Source of the DNA: Hesseltinella vesiculosa
Lineage: Eukaryota > Mucoromycota > Mucoromycetes > Mucorales > Cunninghamellaceae
Assembly (NCBI GenBank): GCA_002104935.1
Contig: MCGT01000013.1
Coordinates: 62,001-126,000 of the forward strand
DNA length: 64,000 nucleotides
Reading direction: 5' to 3'
The stretch's first letter is position 1. Every line of letters starts with the position of its first letter. Both the position numbers and the translations under genes were made by a program. This document shows, piece after piece, positions 46,823 through 62,629 of this stretch. A model generated the notes under the pieces. The model had not been told where the DNA came from, searched no databases, and saw only the letters and a list, made by a program, of their open reading frames with translations.

Positions 46823-49800
46823 TTAAGCATAAGGATTGGCAGCAAGGATGCGGATCAAGGGGGGTGTACGGACCATTTCGATAGTGAGGATAACGCGAAC
46901 TTTGTCGAGGGCCTTGATGGTCTGGGACGATTGCTCGACACTGAAGCTGGTGCTGTTGGACAGGCGGGATTGGATGATGGACTGGCGCTTGTTGGACGAC
47001 TTGGTGGGTTCAGGCGACTGAGGGGTTGCGGTGGGATGGTCATCCAGATCATCCAAAAAGTCTTCATAGTCATCATCGGACATGCTGCAGGGAGCAAGCT
47101 TACCGGTGGAGGTATCGACACCCTTTTTCCAGAACATGGTCAGAGTGCGGCTGGCGCTGTCCAGCTCGTGACGCCACACAGGCAGGTTGGCCAGGTGGAT
47201 GCGACGTTCCATGTTGAGCTCGGGGATCATGACATCAAAGTAGTCGTCAAACACAGCAATGACCAAGGCTTCTTGCTGGAGCACGCGGATATCGGGGTCA
47301 TCGACATGACGGGGACTGGCTAACTTGTTCAGGTACATCGAGGTGAACAGCTGGGCGCTTTGTTCACGGGCCACAATGGCCGCTTCCTTCTTGACGTTAC
47401 AGTGCTGTCCCAGCTTGTGCACCGTGTCACGGTCCAAATAAAAGTTGCGATCTACAAAAGAAAAAAGGTGAGTGCTTCTATTTTTTTTTTTTTTTTTTTT
47501 TACCATTGGTCAAGGTGGCTTCCAATTGGCGATGAACAATGATGTCGGCAAAGCGGCGACTGGGGGCTGTAAAGTGGGTGAACAAGGGCAGGTTGAGGGA
47601 ATAATGGGCAAACTTGACAATGTCCAGTACGCCTGTGCAGTAGTATTTGGGTGCTTGCATGGTCTTGAGCAGCAAGACGGAGATCATCTTTTGGAGCTTG
47701 GGATCATCAATGGCACGGATGGACTGCTCCAGGCCGTTGGCGCTCGTGACATCCAGGGTTACGCCCAAAGAGCTTTGGGCATAGTGTTGCAGGGCTTGGA
47801 TCTTGCGCTCGAGTGGGCGGGCTTGGCGACGCAACAGAGCCAGTTCCGGCATGTGGCTGGAGATCTTCTGGGCCACGCTGGTATTGGCCAGCATGAGGAA
47901 CTCCTTGACCAGCTTGGCTGACTCGGTCTTCTTGGTGGTGCCGACTTGCGTAGGGATGCAGTGGTCATTGTCGATAGGGCCCTCAAAGGTAAAGGCGAGT
48001 TGTTGGCGTTGCTGGCCGAGGGCACCGCCGCTACTGAAGCGGCGGTCATGCAGTTGCGAAGCAATGCCGTACAGGGCATGCATATCTTTTTCCAAGGCCT
48101 CACGCACGTCGTCCTGGGGAACCTTGGTCTTGTCCAAGCCTTGACCATCCAACACTTGCTGAGCGTCTTCATAGTCCAGACGTGCATAGGATCTACAAAA
48201 AAAAAAAAAAAAAAAAACCAGGGGGTGAGCAAAAGAAAGTGGAAGGTGTGGTTTTTTTTTTTTTTTTTGGGTTAGCCTGCATACTTGACAATGGACTTGC
48301 CAAACCAAGTGTCGAGGATCTTGCCGTCCGAGTCGATTTTCCAAACAACGGAAAAGGCGAAGCGGGTTTCGCCAGGTACCAGGTTGGTGACCTGCTGGGT
48401 CAGGGGTTCAGGCAGCATGGGCACGGCTTTGTGAACCAAGTCCACACGGACGCCACGAGCACGGGCTTCCTTGTCCAAAGGCGAATTGGCCTTGATAAAG
48501 TACGTCACATCGCTAATATGCACACCCACTTCAAATGTATCTTCACCCACCCGCTGAATCGTCAATGCATCATCCAACACTACAAATAAAAGAGTGAATA
48601 AAAAATGCGCCACTTTTTTTTTTTTTTTTTTTTTACCATCCGAGCCCACGGGATCCAAGGTGAAACAAGTGATTTTGGTGAAATCACGACGATGGTCGCT
48701 GGGAATAGGGGTGTATTCATAGGGAATGGAGGGTAGGCATTTGTAGACTTGCTCTGTGAAATCGGTATGGGTGACATTGTTGTCGGCCAAGATCGCCATG
48801 GTCTGCACATCCAAGCGAACAATCTGGCCAAGCTCATGTTCCAACGTACCAAAAGGATGTAGCGACGTGATGGGCCAGCGCTTGATGGAGCTCTACACAA
48901 ATTGTAAAAAAAAAATGAGCAAGGTTCCTTTGTTTTTTTTTTTGAAGGCTTTACGACAAAGAGACGGTCAGCGTAAGCCTCGTGCTGCTCGACAAAATCA
49001 GCAGGCACTTGCTCGATGGGAATGGCAATCAAAGGGACACGCTTGTCGACGGCTTTGAACCAGACGATACGGGGAGGATCAGAGGTGGGCTTCATATTGT
49101 TGTTGTCTTGCTGATCTTCTTGTGCACGCTTGTTGTTGGGGCGGCGGAGAGTCAGGGTGCCGGAGAAGACTTGGTTTTGAGCTCGCTCGAGGATGGCAAC
49201 AACCATGCCACAGTATTTGGGTCGGACGGTCTCGATGTCATCGTCGCCGCCAAAGATGATTTCATTCTCATCTTCTTCGTCAGGCAGACGGACCTTGACT
49301 TGGCCGCCGTTGCGGTTGAGCTTGGCTTCTTCCTTTTCCTTCTTTTCGCTGAGCACACGCTGGACATCGACCAGACGGATGGCCACCACATCGCCTTCGA
49401 GAGCACGGTTACGGTCGCGTGAGCCACATACGTAAATGTCGGCATCCAGTTCTTCACAGGCAACATAGGCATCGCTGCGGTTGCGCTTGTTGACGCGGAG
49501 CATACCACGGACCAGCTGGCGGGAGCGGAACAAGGGTGTCAGTGCCGAGAAAGGCAAGTGTGGAATGAACAGCTGGCGGCGCTGATGAGGATTGGCATCG
49601 TCCCGCGAGAAGTTGACACGGGTGGGGGTGAAAGGAACCAGGTTAAAGGTCGGGACGGATAAGGACGAGCTGGTGGAGGAGGCGGAGTGGCGGTGAGCCG
49701 GAGGTGCACTGGAGCGCCAGGACGACGACGAGGCCGCCGACGTCGAGGCGGAGGTGCCAAGAGGTTCCGGCCCAGGTCCAAGTTGGCCCATGGAGGAGTA

Positions 49801-50618
49801 GGAGGCCGAGCGGTGGTGCTGGTGATGCTTCTTGGCATCGTCCAGGTTCAGAGGTTTGTTGAACTGGATGCGGCGGGAGCCTCGGCGGGAGCCAGGGTTG
49901 CTGATGCTGTCGACCACGGCATTTTCACTGAGGGTGGGCAGCTGGTGGGGTTGAAGGGATTGGCGTTTGGTGGACGAGGTCGGGGTGGGCACAGTCTGGT
50001 CAGGGCGCTTGTAGGTGCCCATGAGTTTGGCTTCGGCTTCGGCCAGGGCAGCCTCGCGCGAGTGCTCATCTTGTTCATCTTGAACAATGAGGGCAGGCCG
50101 CATGAGGAGGGTGGAGGAGGCGCGACGGCTTGAGGTATTGGACTTGGTTTTTTCTTCACGAGCGGGCATGCTTTTCAAGGTATTGATCATGTGCTGCAGA
50201 TTGTCTACGGTCATGGGTTTGTCATTGTAGGCTGAATGGCGCTGTTGGCCATTACCCGCTTCTTCAGGCAAGGATTGCAGACCAAAAGTGTTGTTGGTGT
50301 TGACTTGATAGCTACGCCGATAGCCATTGTTGGCTGCCAGAGATTCAGCCGACACAGACGACCGTGAACGTGGACGACGTTGGATAGGTAACGAGTGACG
50401 GTCATTGAGGCCTTGAAATGATAACCGTTTGTCATGAGGTGGCATGAATGGTATCTGAAAAAAGTTGAACACTCGTTAGCCTTTTCCAGTCTTTCTTTCA
50501 AGTCCGTTCACATTGAATGCTTTTTAAACGTCATAATTTTTTTTTTCCATCTTACTGTTTCAGGTGTATCAAAGAGCCCTCTTGTGCTTTCAGGAGCTGT
50601 TTGGTGTTGATCATCCAT
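46823..50618 (-). CDS. SSD1: Ssd1-type RNase II-fold mRNA regulator (pseudonuclease)
   Basis: RNA-binding post-transcriptional regulator of cell-wall and growth mRNAs. Exon 1 (MDDQHQTAPES..., start 50618) joins IPFMPPHDKRLSFQ. A disordered N-terminal region of ~280 residues is followed by cold-shock-like domains (LVRGMLRVNKRNRSDAYVAC, DIYVCGSRDRNRALEGDVVA). The RNB domain includes LDPVGSDVLDDALTI, VGVHISDVTYFIK, RGVRVDLVHKAVPMLPEPL, HYSLNLPLFTHFTAPSRRFA. In the active-site block one of the four acidic ligands of RNase II (position D207) is Val, as expected of a pseudonuclease. S1-like C terminus ends ILAANPYA. About 1150 residues, seven exons. Confidence 0.9.
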
Positions 50619-51198
50619 TGTTTTTAATGTAAAAAGATGGGTGAGCAACAATAAACAAAAAAAGAATGAATAGGATAAAAAAAATCAGGGAATGCCAGTA
50701 AAAAAAAAGTAAGAAGGAAAGGAAGGGTCGTTCGGAAAATGTAAAGAAAAAGAAAAAGCTGAAGAAGAAAAAAACGAAACAGAAAAAAAATGGGGTCGTC
50801 TTTTTTTTGTGCGACCTGAAAAGGCTTCCTTCTAGGTCAAATGAAAAGTATTGAAAGCTTGAGGACAAACCATATTTTTTTAGGTAGCATTTGACACCAC
50901 AAAGACGGTAGCGTTCATTTCCTTCTTTTCTTGCTGCCTCTCTCCAACGACGAATCAGAATTTTCATTCATTATCATAAGAAAAGGATAGTTCCAGACGG
51001 AAAAAAGCCGGCGAACAAGTAGTGGAGGAAGGGCCAAGGTCATTTTTTGGCACCGGCCAATCAGAACCGTCCATTGGGCCAGTCGTCACGCCCGCAAAAA
51101 AAGAGATTTTCTCTTTTTCGTGTCGCTTGTTTTTTCCTTTTTATTGCCAGAGCTTTTTTTTTTTTTTTTTTGATTGCCCACCATAAACCTTCATAGAC
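50619..51198. other. Divergent intergenic, SSD1 / MCM6
   Basis: 580 bp between opposite start codons, rich in A/T homopolymers. No gene or clear MCB-type element was recognised. Confidence 0.45.
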
Positions 51199-54695
<3,497 letters not shown>

Positions 54696-55276
54696 GTGTC
54701 TCCCTCTTCTTTTTTTTTCGCTTCATCATTTTTTTTTATTTTATTTTTCATTTTTTCATGTGTGTATATAATATATTGATTGCTACCTCTTCGTTCCAAT
54801 AAAATCATTTCAAAAATAGACTGGCATGGGCGTTTTCCAAAAGGAAAATAAAAAGCTTTGATCAGGGGTAACAGGGAATACGTGCCAAAAAAAGCGCTAG
54901 CTCAAAAATCTTAAATGCTTTTTTTTGAAAGGTTGCCAAAACATTTGTCACCTCGGCTTTGCCTTTTTTTTCAATGTCCATGGCTGGTGCAACCGTGGCG
55001 ATGTTATTTTGGTCCAAAAAAAAAAAAAAGACCGACTTGCGGTCATCGATGACAGAGCGGGAAGACCATTCCAACATTGACAACTTCCCGACACACTTTG
55101 GAAATGAAGTAATTTACAATCAAGTTTTTTTTTAATGGTGTATATTGAAATGAGAGGGATAATACATATGGTAAAGTAGATATATATAAAAGGAAAGATA
55201 TTCAAAGATGGCTATACAGGGTTAAAATAATGGATGACTATGATACAAAACGAAAAAAAAAGGGAGATGCAAAGGT
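54696..55276. other. Intergenic, no gene seen
   Basis: 580 bp between converging genes. No conserved ORF. Confidence 0.45.
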
Positions 55277-55999
55277 TTAAGCAGCAGCCATGACCATGTT
55301 TCGTGGAGGAGGGTTGCCAGAGTATTCCGAGAACCAAACAGGCGTGGGCTTGTTGGACCGACAGGAACGCATGGAGCTGATTTGGTCACCACCAGAGCGG
55401 GTATCCACGGTTTTTTGCTTTTTCTTCTTCCCAAACAAGCCTGACAGCTTGGTGACCCAGTGGTCAATGACGGAGGAAGAGTCTGGCAGGCGGGCGGATG
55501 CGGAGGTGGAAGCAAGGGGCTTGATGTTGCGCCGTGCAGGCTGGGGTGGGGCACTGGAGGCACGGCGCGGGACTGTAGCCAGGGGGATATATTTGGGCTG
55601 GGCGCTGAGAGTGGAAGTGATGGTGCGTTGGGAGTAGACACTTTGACTTGACACGGAACCAGCCTTTTGTCGGGGAGAATAAGTGTGGTAACGCTCAGCC
55701 GTGGGTAGGAAATGGTCGTCGTTGTGGTACGGAAAGGTGGCGGAGCGAGGTGAGTCCATGACGATGTCGCGGGTGGACGTCTTGCGTTCACGGCGAGGAG
55801 GAGGCAGTCCCAAAGGTGGAGGTGATGGCAGATGGTCCTGTAAATAGTCACTGGGACGACGGTGCTCAGCAGCTGCATAGTACCGCCGGATGGAGTCAAG
55901 ATGCAAGGAAACGTTGGATTCTGACCACTGATCGTTCATTCTTGACATATTGGCTTCGGTCAAGGGTGATAAAGGTTGGCGTGACATGTTGGCGTTCAT
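55277..55999 (-). CDS. Unknown 240-residue Ser/Pro-rich protein
   Basis: Uninterrupted ORF with a credible start (MNANMSRQPLSPL) and stop. The sequence is polar and probably disordered, with Ser/Pro/Arg clusters, and ends with conserved-looking NPPPRNMVMAAA. Near the end are HWVTKLSGLFGKKKK (a basic amphipathic stretch) and a single Cys. No known domain is recognised. Length and absence of stops on a fully coding frame, unlike the shorter random ORFs around it, argue that it is a real gene. No T-tract introns needed. Function unknown. Confidence 0.6.
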   Translation of the reverse strand: MNANMSRQPLSPLTEANMSRMNDQWSESNVSLHLDSIRRYYAAAEHRRPSDYLQDHLPSPPPLGLPPPRRERKTSTRDIVMDSPRSATFPYHNDDHFLPTAERYHTYSPRQKAGSVSSQSVYSQRTITSTLSAQPKYIPLATVPRRASSAPPQPARRNIKPLASTSASARLPDSSSVIDHWVTKLSGLFGKKKKQKTVDTRSGGDQISSMRSCRSNKPTPVWFSEYSGNPPPRNMVMAAA

Positions 56000-57502
56000 T
56001 TATTTTTTAAGTGTTTTTTTTTTTTTTTTTTTAAAAAATTATAAAAAAGAAAGAAAGAATAAAACAACGGATCGACAGGCTGGTTTCTTCTTATTTATAA
56101 GCGCCGTTTTCCGTTGGGGGGGGAGAAATAAAGTTGCTCAGGGCGCGCAAGGACCCACTTTCCCGAGCCGATGCTCCACGTTTTATTATCATTTGTGGTC
56201 CAATGGACCATTTTTCTATTTTCTTCCCAAGGGTAACGGTGTGCTTATCGATTGACAACTTGGCGATTGTAAAAATAAGAAAAAGCCGGACCCCATGTTC
56301 CTTCACGCCTGTTGAGAAATAAAGGTTGTCAAAAAAGATGAAGGCGCCCGGCAAAAAGCGCTAAATTTGGGCTGTGGAGGACCCATTCCCAGCCATTTAA
56401 TCTCCGTCGGCACCCTTGATTTTTTGGGGGAGCACAAGCTGAAAGAGGTTTGCCAGGAGAAAAATAACGTTTTTTTTGGTCTCGACTCTTCTGTTGTCAA
56501 GATACCCAAGCATTTTTATCCGCTTTTGTCTTTTCCGAGCCCTCCTTTTTCATTGGCTACCGACGACTTGCCCTTGAAACAAGATGTTACAGCGTCATCC
56601 TTACCAAAGTGTGGGACGCCGTGTGGTTGAAAAAAAAAATTCATTCTTTGCTTTCAATTTTGTTTTACTGTCAACACGTTGGCTAGAACCCAATAGCCCC
56701 AGTGTCTAGAGAACAGCCTATTCTCTTTCTCTATTTAGGCGGAGCGATCAGTCTCCATTCATTGTCAAAAGAGGCATGAGATAGAAAAACAGCCCATTCA
56801 ATAAAGTAGCGGGGTAGCGGGCCTTCACATGTTGGAATGATCCTCATTTCCCAGTCATCCACTAAAAACAAGGCGATCGATTCTTTTGGACTCGGCGTTT
56901 TTTTTTTTTTTTCGCCCAAGGCGTCGGCTCGGCATTCATGGCTTCCTGAAACTTTGCACACGAAAATTGGCGCGTGGGCACCTTGCTTTTACAAGACAAG
57001 GTTTAGGCAGGGATAAAAAAGAATGATTGGCCTGTCATTTTTTTTTCATGGTTTCCAGGGAGTCATCTCTCTCTCTTATTTTTATCCATCTGCTCGATAA
57101 GCCCAAGTAGCAGCTACACGTGAAAAAAAAAAGAGTTCTGTCAATGCGATGATACGAGATCCGGAATTAAAAAAGGTGGGGTGCACAGAGGTCACCAAAG
57201 AGCCTTCAAGGTTTGAAACATGTCCGAGCATGTGCCAATACTTCATTGCGTCCTACCATTTGTCCAACACCCTCAGTCATGGTCCAATGCCCCTTCCTGT
57301 TTCATCGCCTGCCTTTTTGTCCACCATCAGGTCTGACTTGGCTGTTACTTATTTAAACAGGATGGAACGAATGCCAGCCTACTAGCAAAAAAAAAAAAAA
57401 AAAAAATAGAAATAGCAGAACAGGGTCAATGGTTCAGGTATCTTTGTCAGATAAATTACCATGGTGACACAGGCAGTCAAAGCCAGGCCAGGATCAAGGT
57501 GC
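56000..57502. other. Intergenic, no gene seen
   Basis: 1.5 kb with A/T homopolymers and ORFs shorter than 90 codons. No conserved motif on either strand. Confidence 0.45.
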
Positions 57503-58032
57503 TCAGCACCACTCAGGCGTGTTTCTTGGGCAAAATGGGGCAAGGGCTCGTGGACACCTCAGTTGGAAGGGCTGGAAGGTTGTGTGAAGTTGACATTGGT
57601 AGCAGGCGACATCACCGGTTGATGGCAAGGCAGAGAGAGATTGGTCAATCCATTTTTTGCAGCCGACGCATTGGGAGAGTCTTGTAGAAAAAAAAAAGTT
57701 ACTAGAGCTGACCTGGAGACATATTTTGGGTGTAGGTGCCAGTAGTGGAAGATGGAGGCTGGTGCAAACTGGTGCTTCAGAAAACGATAGCCAGAAAGGG
57801 AGACTTGACAAACACAGGGCAACGGCGCAGGCAAAGCTGGAAATGCCGAGCGGGCGGTGGAGGAGGAAATAAAAAAATGAGAAAAGAAGGAATGCAAATG
57901 CACGATGTCAGTCAGCAAAGGCTGGGAAAATGGCCATGAAGGGTGGTATCGTGTTGCCTTTGTAGGCTCCCAGCTAAAGGGATCGCGCCTGATGGACCAT
58001 TTCCAAAAAAGAGAATCGGTACCGTGTGACAT
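57503..58032 (-). CDS. Weak gene candidate with paired-Cys motif
   Basis: A possible two-exon ORF: exon 1 starts MSHGTDSLFWKWS at 58032, and a 32-nt intron (GTCAGC...TACAAG) joins HPKYVSR to LSQCVGCKKWIDQSLS. The second exon has CVGC...ACYQC, which could bind zinc, and ends NTPEWC. The intron is unusually short and the first exon is compositionally odd, so this could be chance. No family recognised. Confidence 0.25.
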
Positions 58033-58894
58033 TTTATCACTCTGACGGCAACTGGCGCAATTGATTGCTTAACGTTGTGCTCTTCGGCGATGTCAATGTG
58101 TCCAATGAATTAAATACGAGATTAATGAAGAAGAAGAAAAGACATCAGCTTAGGCACCTGATTTTATTTTTTTACTGTGAACTGCTCACAGAAAAGACAA
58201 CTTGATCCTTCCTCTTAAAAGATATGGCTTACAGTGACATGCATAGAGATGTCAGTTTTAGCTTCAATCCTCTGATCCCCAAGCTATATCTGCCAGGAAC
58301 CCCTTCCTGTTGGTTTCGATGAGAACGTTCTCATACCCAAGCTTGACGACCACACTGCCTGCCGAAAGCTGCGTCCAAACCCCCTAACGGTTTACCCTAA
58401 ACTGTGCAGCCCTTGATGAGCTTCGGCCATTATCTAAAATGGTAACATCCCTAGATACAATTCAATATGTGACTAAGTGTTAGCTCATGCCAAAAGTCAG
58501 ATTTTCTCCCTCCACGGGAAATGCGAAATGGTGAGCCAATTAAAAACGCTGTAATATTGATAGTACTAAATTGAGGAAGCGCGATTAAACCAATGAGACG
58601 AGGTACAAAAATACCATGAAGATTAGCACTGGTTCATGAAGGCGCCGTGAATGGAGAAAAGAAAAAGTGAGAGTTGCTGCATGCACTTTTCCTTTTTAAG
58701 TTCGCGTTCAATAGGTTATATTTATCATCAATACAAACATGAATACTCTCCACTTCAAACCTGTTCAAGTTACCAAACTGGATATTCGTTTGACTTTTCA
58801 TCTCGTAATCTGGAAGTATCATGCTCCACTTATTCCTTGTATTCTTGAAGGTTGAAAAGGTAGTAAATAAACAAATCCTTCCTACAGACTTTGC

Positions 58895-58988
<94 letters not shown>

Positions 58989-59111
58989 GCCAGAGGCAAG
59001 AAAAGCAGCGAGCGGGGTTTATTGAAAAGGGTGCTGCGCGTTCAAAGAGTTCTTTTTCTTTCTTTACTTTTTTTTTTTACAACCTTGCTTCAGCATTTAT
59101 TTACATTTAAA
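58033..59111. other. Gene-free flank of the Fanzor element
   Basis: Just over 1 kb. No gene recognised; contains a (GA)n microsatellite near its right end. A left boundary (terminal inverted repeat or target duplication) of the mobile element was looked for and not identified by eye. Confidence 0.45.
58897..58985. repeat. (GA)n microsatellite, about 44 units
   Basis: Uninterrupted GA dinucleotides over 89 bp, 127 bp before the Fanzor start codon. Reads as (Arg-Glu)n or (Ser-Leu)n ORFs on the two strands. Confidence 0.97.
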
Positions 59112-62100
59112 ATGGGGCGTCATATAAGAAGAAGGCAATTACGAATAGATGCAAATAAGACTTGGCTGTATAACTTGAAAATGAGGAAATATTACATTCT
59201 CAAAGGTAAATCCCATTGTTGACCTTGTTTGTTTATTTTTTAAAACGCGTTGCTTCATGATCTCATTCTCTTCCATTAGGTTTAAAGTGTACATTGTGCC
59301 ATGGATTAGGGCACATGCGAGCAGATTGTCCTTTCAACCGTTAGTATTGATCGCCCCTACATTGCCAGTTTCTAACATTTACTTTTAAAGGTGGCAAACG
59401 AAAGTCCAAAACCCAGCTCAAAAGGGCCAATAAGCTTCTACGTAAGGCTGGCTCCATGGCCCGCAAGGAAAAGCAGAAGAACCCTGATGGGAAAAAAAGG
59501 GCCAAGAAATTCAAGTTGAAGGATCTCCAGTCTCTCTTGCTTGGTACCAATTTCAAAACCCGTGTTCGCAAGATATCTCTTTGTCATGCTCTTAACATGA
59601 CCCAGGACAATATCCAAGACCAATGTCAAGCAAAGATGGACGTCCAAGAAACCATCCACCTATGGGTCGATCACATCCGCTATGTCTCCATCTGCGCCCA
59701 GTCGTTCTTCAACTATTATGTTCTGCATGTCATGTCTGAGGGTTCTGTGGTCAACGATACTGTATTCTGTAAAGATTTTTTCTATGGGATCTGCCAACTG
59801 GTGACTGGCAAGGCTGTGACCTCCTCCAACTCGAACATACCTGATCCTACAGCAATTTATCACCATTACCAGTCTCTCTTGGGTGACTGCCGCTTCGAAT
59901 TATATTGGATCAAGGGTGCTAGTAACATGATTTCTGAAATGGCGGATGAGTTAGCCCAAATCAGTCTCTTGGCTGTGACTGAGCGTTTTGAAGAAAAGTG
60001 TATCAAGTATATTCGCTTTCGCTTGGTCAACACCCTCAAGGATCAGCTGTCTGACGGCCAGGTCAGTAAGAAAGAGAGAGAAAATAAGAAGGCGCGAGTT
60101 GCTCACTTTTTTTTGACATAGGAAATGCCAAAGTCCGGTTATATTATGAATGCATGCCAGAATATTTACGACACTGTCACCCGTCAAGAAAAAGTTGAGC
60201 CACTGTCAGAAAATAGCCCTGATCTCTTGCGAACGATCGTCTCAACATTTATCTCAACCCTGAACTTTGGTCCAAGTCCAGTTACGCTGAAGGAACTTAC
60301 TGCAAACCCCGGAACATATTTGCAAGTACTTTGCCGACTATTGCAAGAAATGGAACAAGGCAACGACCTGGAGCCATCTGAGATGGGGCATGACGATGTG
60401 CATGATCAAATGGACACAATCACCATGAAGCTCTTACTATCATCTAACATGGACTATAAGGTGCTGCCTCGTCGCTGTCGCCAAAGAGTATTCAAGGGCA
60501 TGATGCAATTGCTGGAGCACCCAGACAATCCAATTGACATCCCCTGGAGTCTACCGGAAGAATTTAAGACCTGGCTGTCAGATCTCGTCCTTGGCCTTCG
60601 TGTAAAGTTGGCAAACTCCAAGGCGAAACTGGCTGGCACTGACATATCAGCAGACCTTTGCTTCTCCTCCTCCACCATGAGGCAATCCAAGTCAACAGCC
60701 CTCTTTTCCCTTGTGCCGACTCTGTCCTTTCGTCGCCGGTTTATCACTTTGGATGCCTACTCATTTCGGTCAATTCTCAAGCAAGCCGGTATAAACGTGA
60801 CTGTGCCGTCAGGTGTCAATACTCATCCTTTTACCCGCCTTGCTCGCGATGCCACTCTCTTTTTCACCTACCTGGACTTTCAGAAGGCTCGTCTTCGAAA
60901 ATGGTAACTGAGGAACATTGTGATGGCAGGAATCGTGACTGATTTTTTTTTTAGTACTGCCGCATTTTTGCATTATCCAACGCTCACTGAAACTGACAGC
61001 GACAGTGATGATGACGCTGGTGGTGCTGATCCCGATGTTGACAACGGTGATGCCGAAGTTGATAGTGGCAGTGTTACTGATGGAAATGCTGACATCGGCA
61101 ACCCTGCTGACGGTTCTGATGGTGCTCACAATACCCCATCGGAGGGCGAAAGCGACGATGGTGATCAAGATCAAGGCAGATTTACTGATGAGACAACACG
61201 CCTGGAAGATGGCAGCGATACTCAATTGACTGAAATAGATAGTAGCGATAGCGATGAAGAGGAAGATGATGATCCTGCCTCCTTGGTATTTTCCAATCGT
61301 GTTCGCACTGATGGGCTTCAATTGGAATTTATCTATGGCAAACGCGCACCCCAAATTGAACTTCCTGATCTCGAAATGGACGACTTACATGGTGAACCAC
61401 AAGAACGTATGCAGCTGTATGGAGTCGATCCAGGACATAGTGAGCTTTACACATCTGCTCAAGAAGACAAGCACCTCCCGGGAAATGATCGCACTGCCCC
61501 GGGCACTGAGCACAGCAGCAGCAGCACCAATGGTTGGCATGGTCGGTACATGCGATTCTCGAATAATGAATGGCTATCACTCTCTGGTCGACATGGGCGC
61601 TCATGCATTCGAAAACGTTGGCTCAAAGATTCTGGCATGGAGGAGATCCTCACGCGTATACCACCAGCAAAAACTAGCCATCCTGACCGCTTCATTCAGC
61701 GCACCATCTATGTATTCCAACACCTTGATGATATCACCGAACATTTTGCTGATGACTATAGCCTGCATCGGTTCCTGGACTATTGTGGGGACAAGAAGAT
61801 GTGCGCAGAAGTCATCAACCACTTCGTCCATGGTGGTAACAAGTACAAACACCAGAAGGAAGACTATGATAGGCATGCACTACACAAAAAAAGGTGTGGT
61901 GCCTGGACTAACTTTTTTTATAGCCGCAAACTTCCAGTGATTGCCTATGGTGGTGCATTGTTTGCGCAAACCCGTAGAGGGAAAAAGTCCACTCGCTCCG
62001 GAAAAGTGTACAAAGCACTCAAAATAGCGGAAAAGCAAGGGTTACTTCTTGTTACAAAAACTAATGAATACAACACAAGCAAGGTAAATCATGAGGAGAG

Positions 62101-62467
62101 GGAAAAATGAAGCGCAAAATGACCTTTTTTTTCTATCTCATTTTTTTTACAGGTCTGTCCAATGTGTGATGAAAAAGACCTTGAACACAAGACCGTCGGT
62201 GACCCATTCCTGCGAGGTACAAGCATGTCTTTGTGGTCGGTTCTACAGTGCCAACACTGTAAAATCAACTGGGACAGGGACAAGCTTGCGGCTTGGAATA
62301 TGTTGCGTCTTGGCAAGACTGCCCTCCAAGGATTGCCTCGCCCAGCGTTGTTCTGCCCACCACGATCCACCTCCACCGACCAATCATCACCACACCAACA
62401 AAGTTCAGCAGTTGCTTCTTCGTCTCGGGACCCTCACAATGAATATCTTTACCTCGCTGGCCAATAA
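59112..62467 (+). CDS. Fanzor: eukaryotic TnpB-like RNA-guided nuclease of a mobile element
   Basis: Six exons (59112-59205, 59280-59339, 59391-60061, 60122-60903, 60955-62083, 62153-62467) give 3051 coding bases, 1016 residues. N terminus: CCHC zinc knuckle C35-x2-C38-x4-H43-x4-C48. A basic region and a helical REC-like region follow (HLWVDHIRYVSICAQSFFNY). An acidic Asp/Ser insert of ~100 residues lies at about 550-650. RuvC-I is YGVDPGH with Asp694, RuvC-II is TNEYNTSK with Glu907, and RuvC-III is DRDKLAAWNM with Asp955. Between II and III is a four-Cys zinc ribbon (CPMC 914-917, CQHC 945-948). All catalytic residues are present and no frame break is seen. Known Fanzors use a guide RNA to cut DNA; activity here is inferred. 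Exon joins are supported by phase. Confidence 0.88.
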
Positions 62468-62629
62468 ACCAGCTTATTTACGTAAGCCTGAGGCAGAATG
62501 TGAAGAGGAAATGCTGATTTTTTTTTTTTTTGGCAGGTTTGTCATGAAAATGAATAAAGTAAGTTTAGATGAAAATAATTCAAGCGCCTGATTGACTATT
62601 AACATTGGATTTTTTTCTGTAGTGTCATG

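Noticed and set aside
58634..59222. ORFs with (Ser-Leu)n or (Arg-Glu)n
   Set aside because: Translation of the GA microsatellite only.
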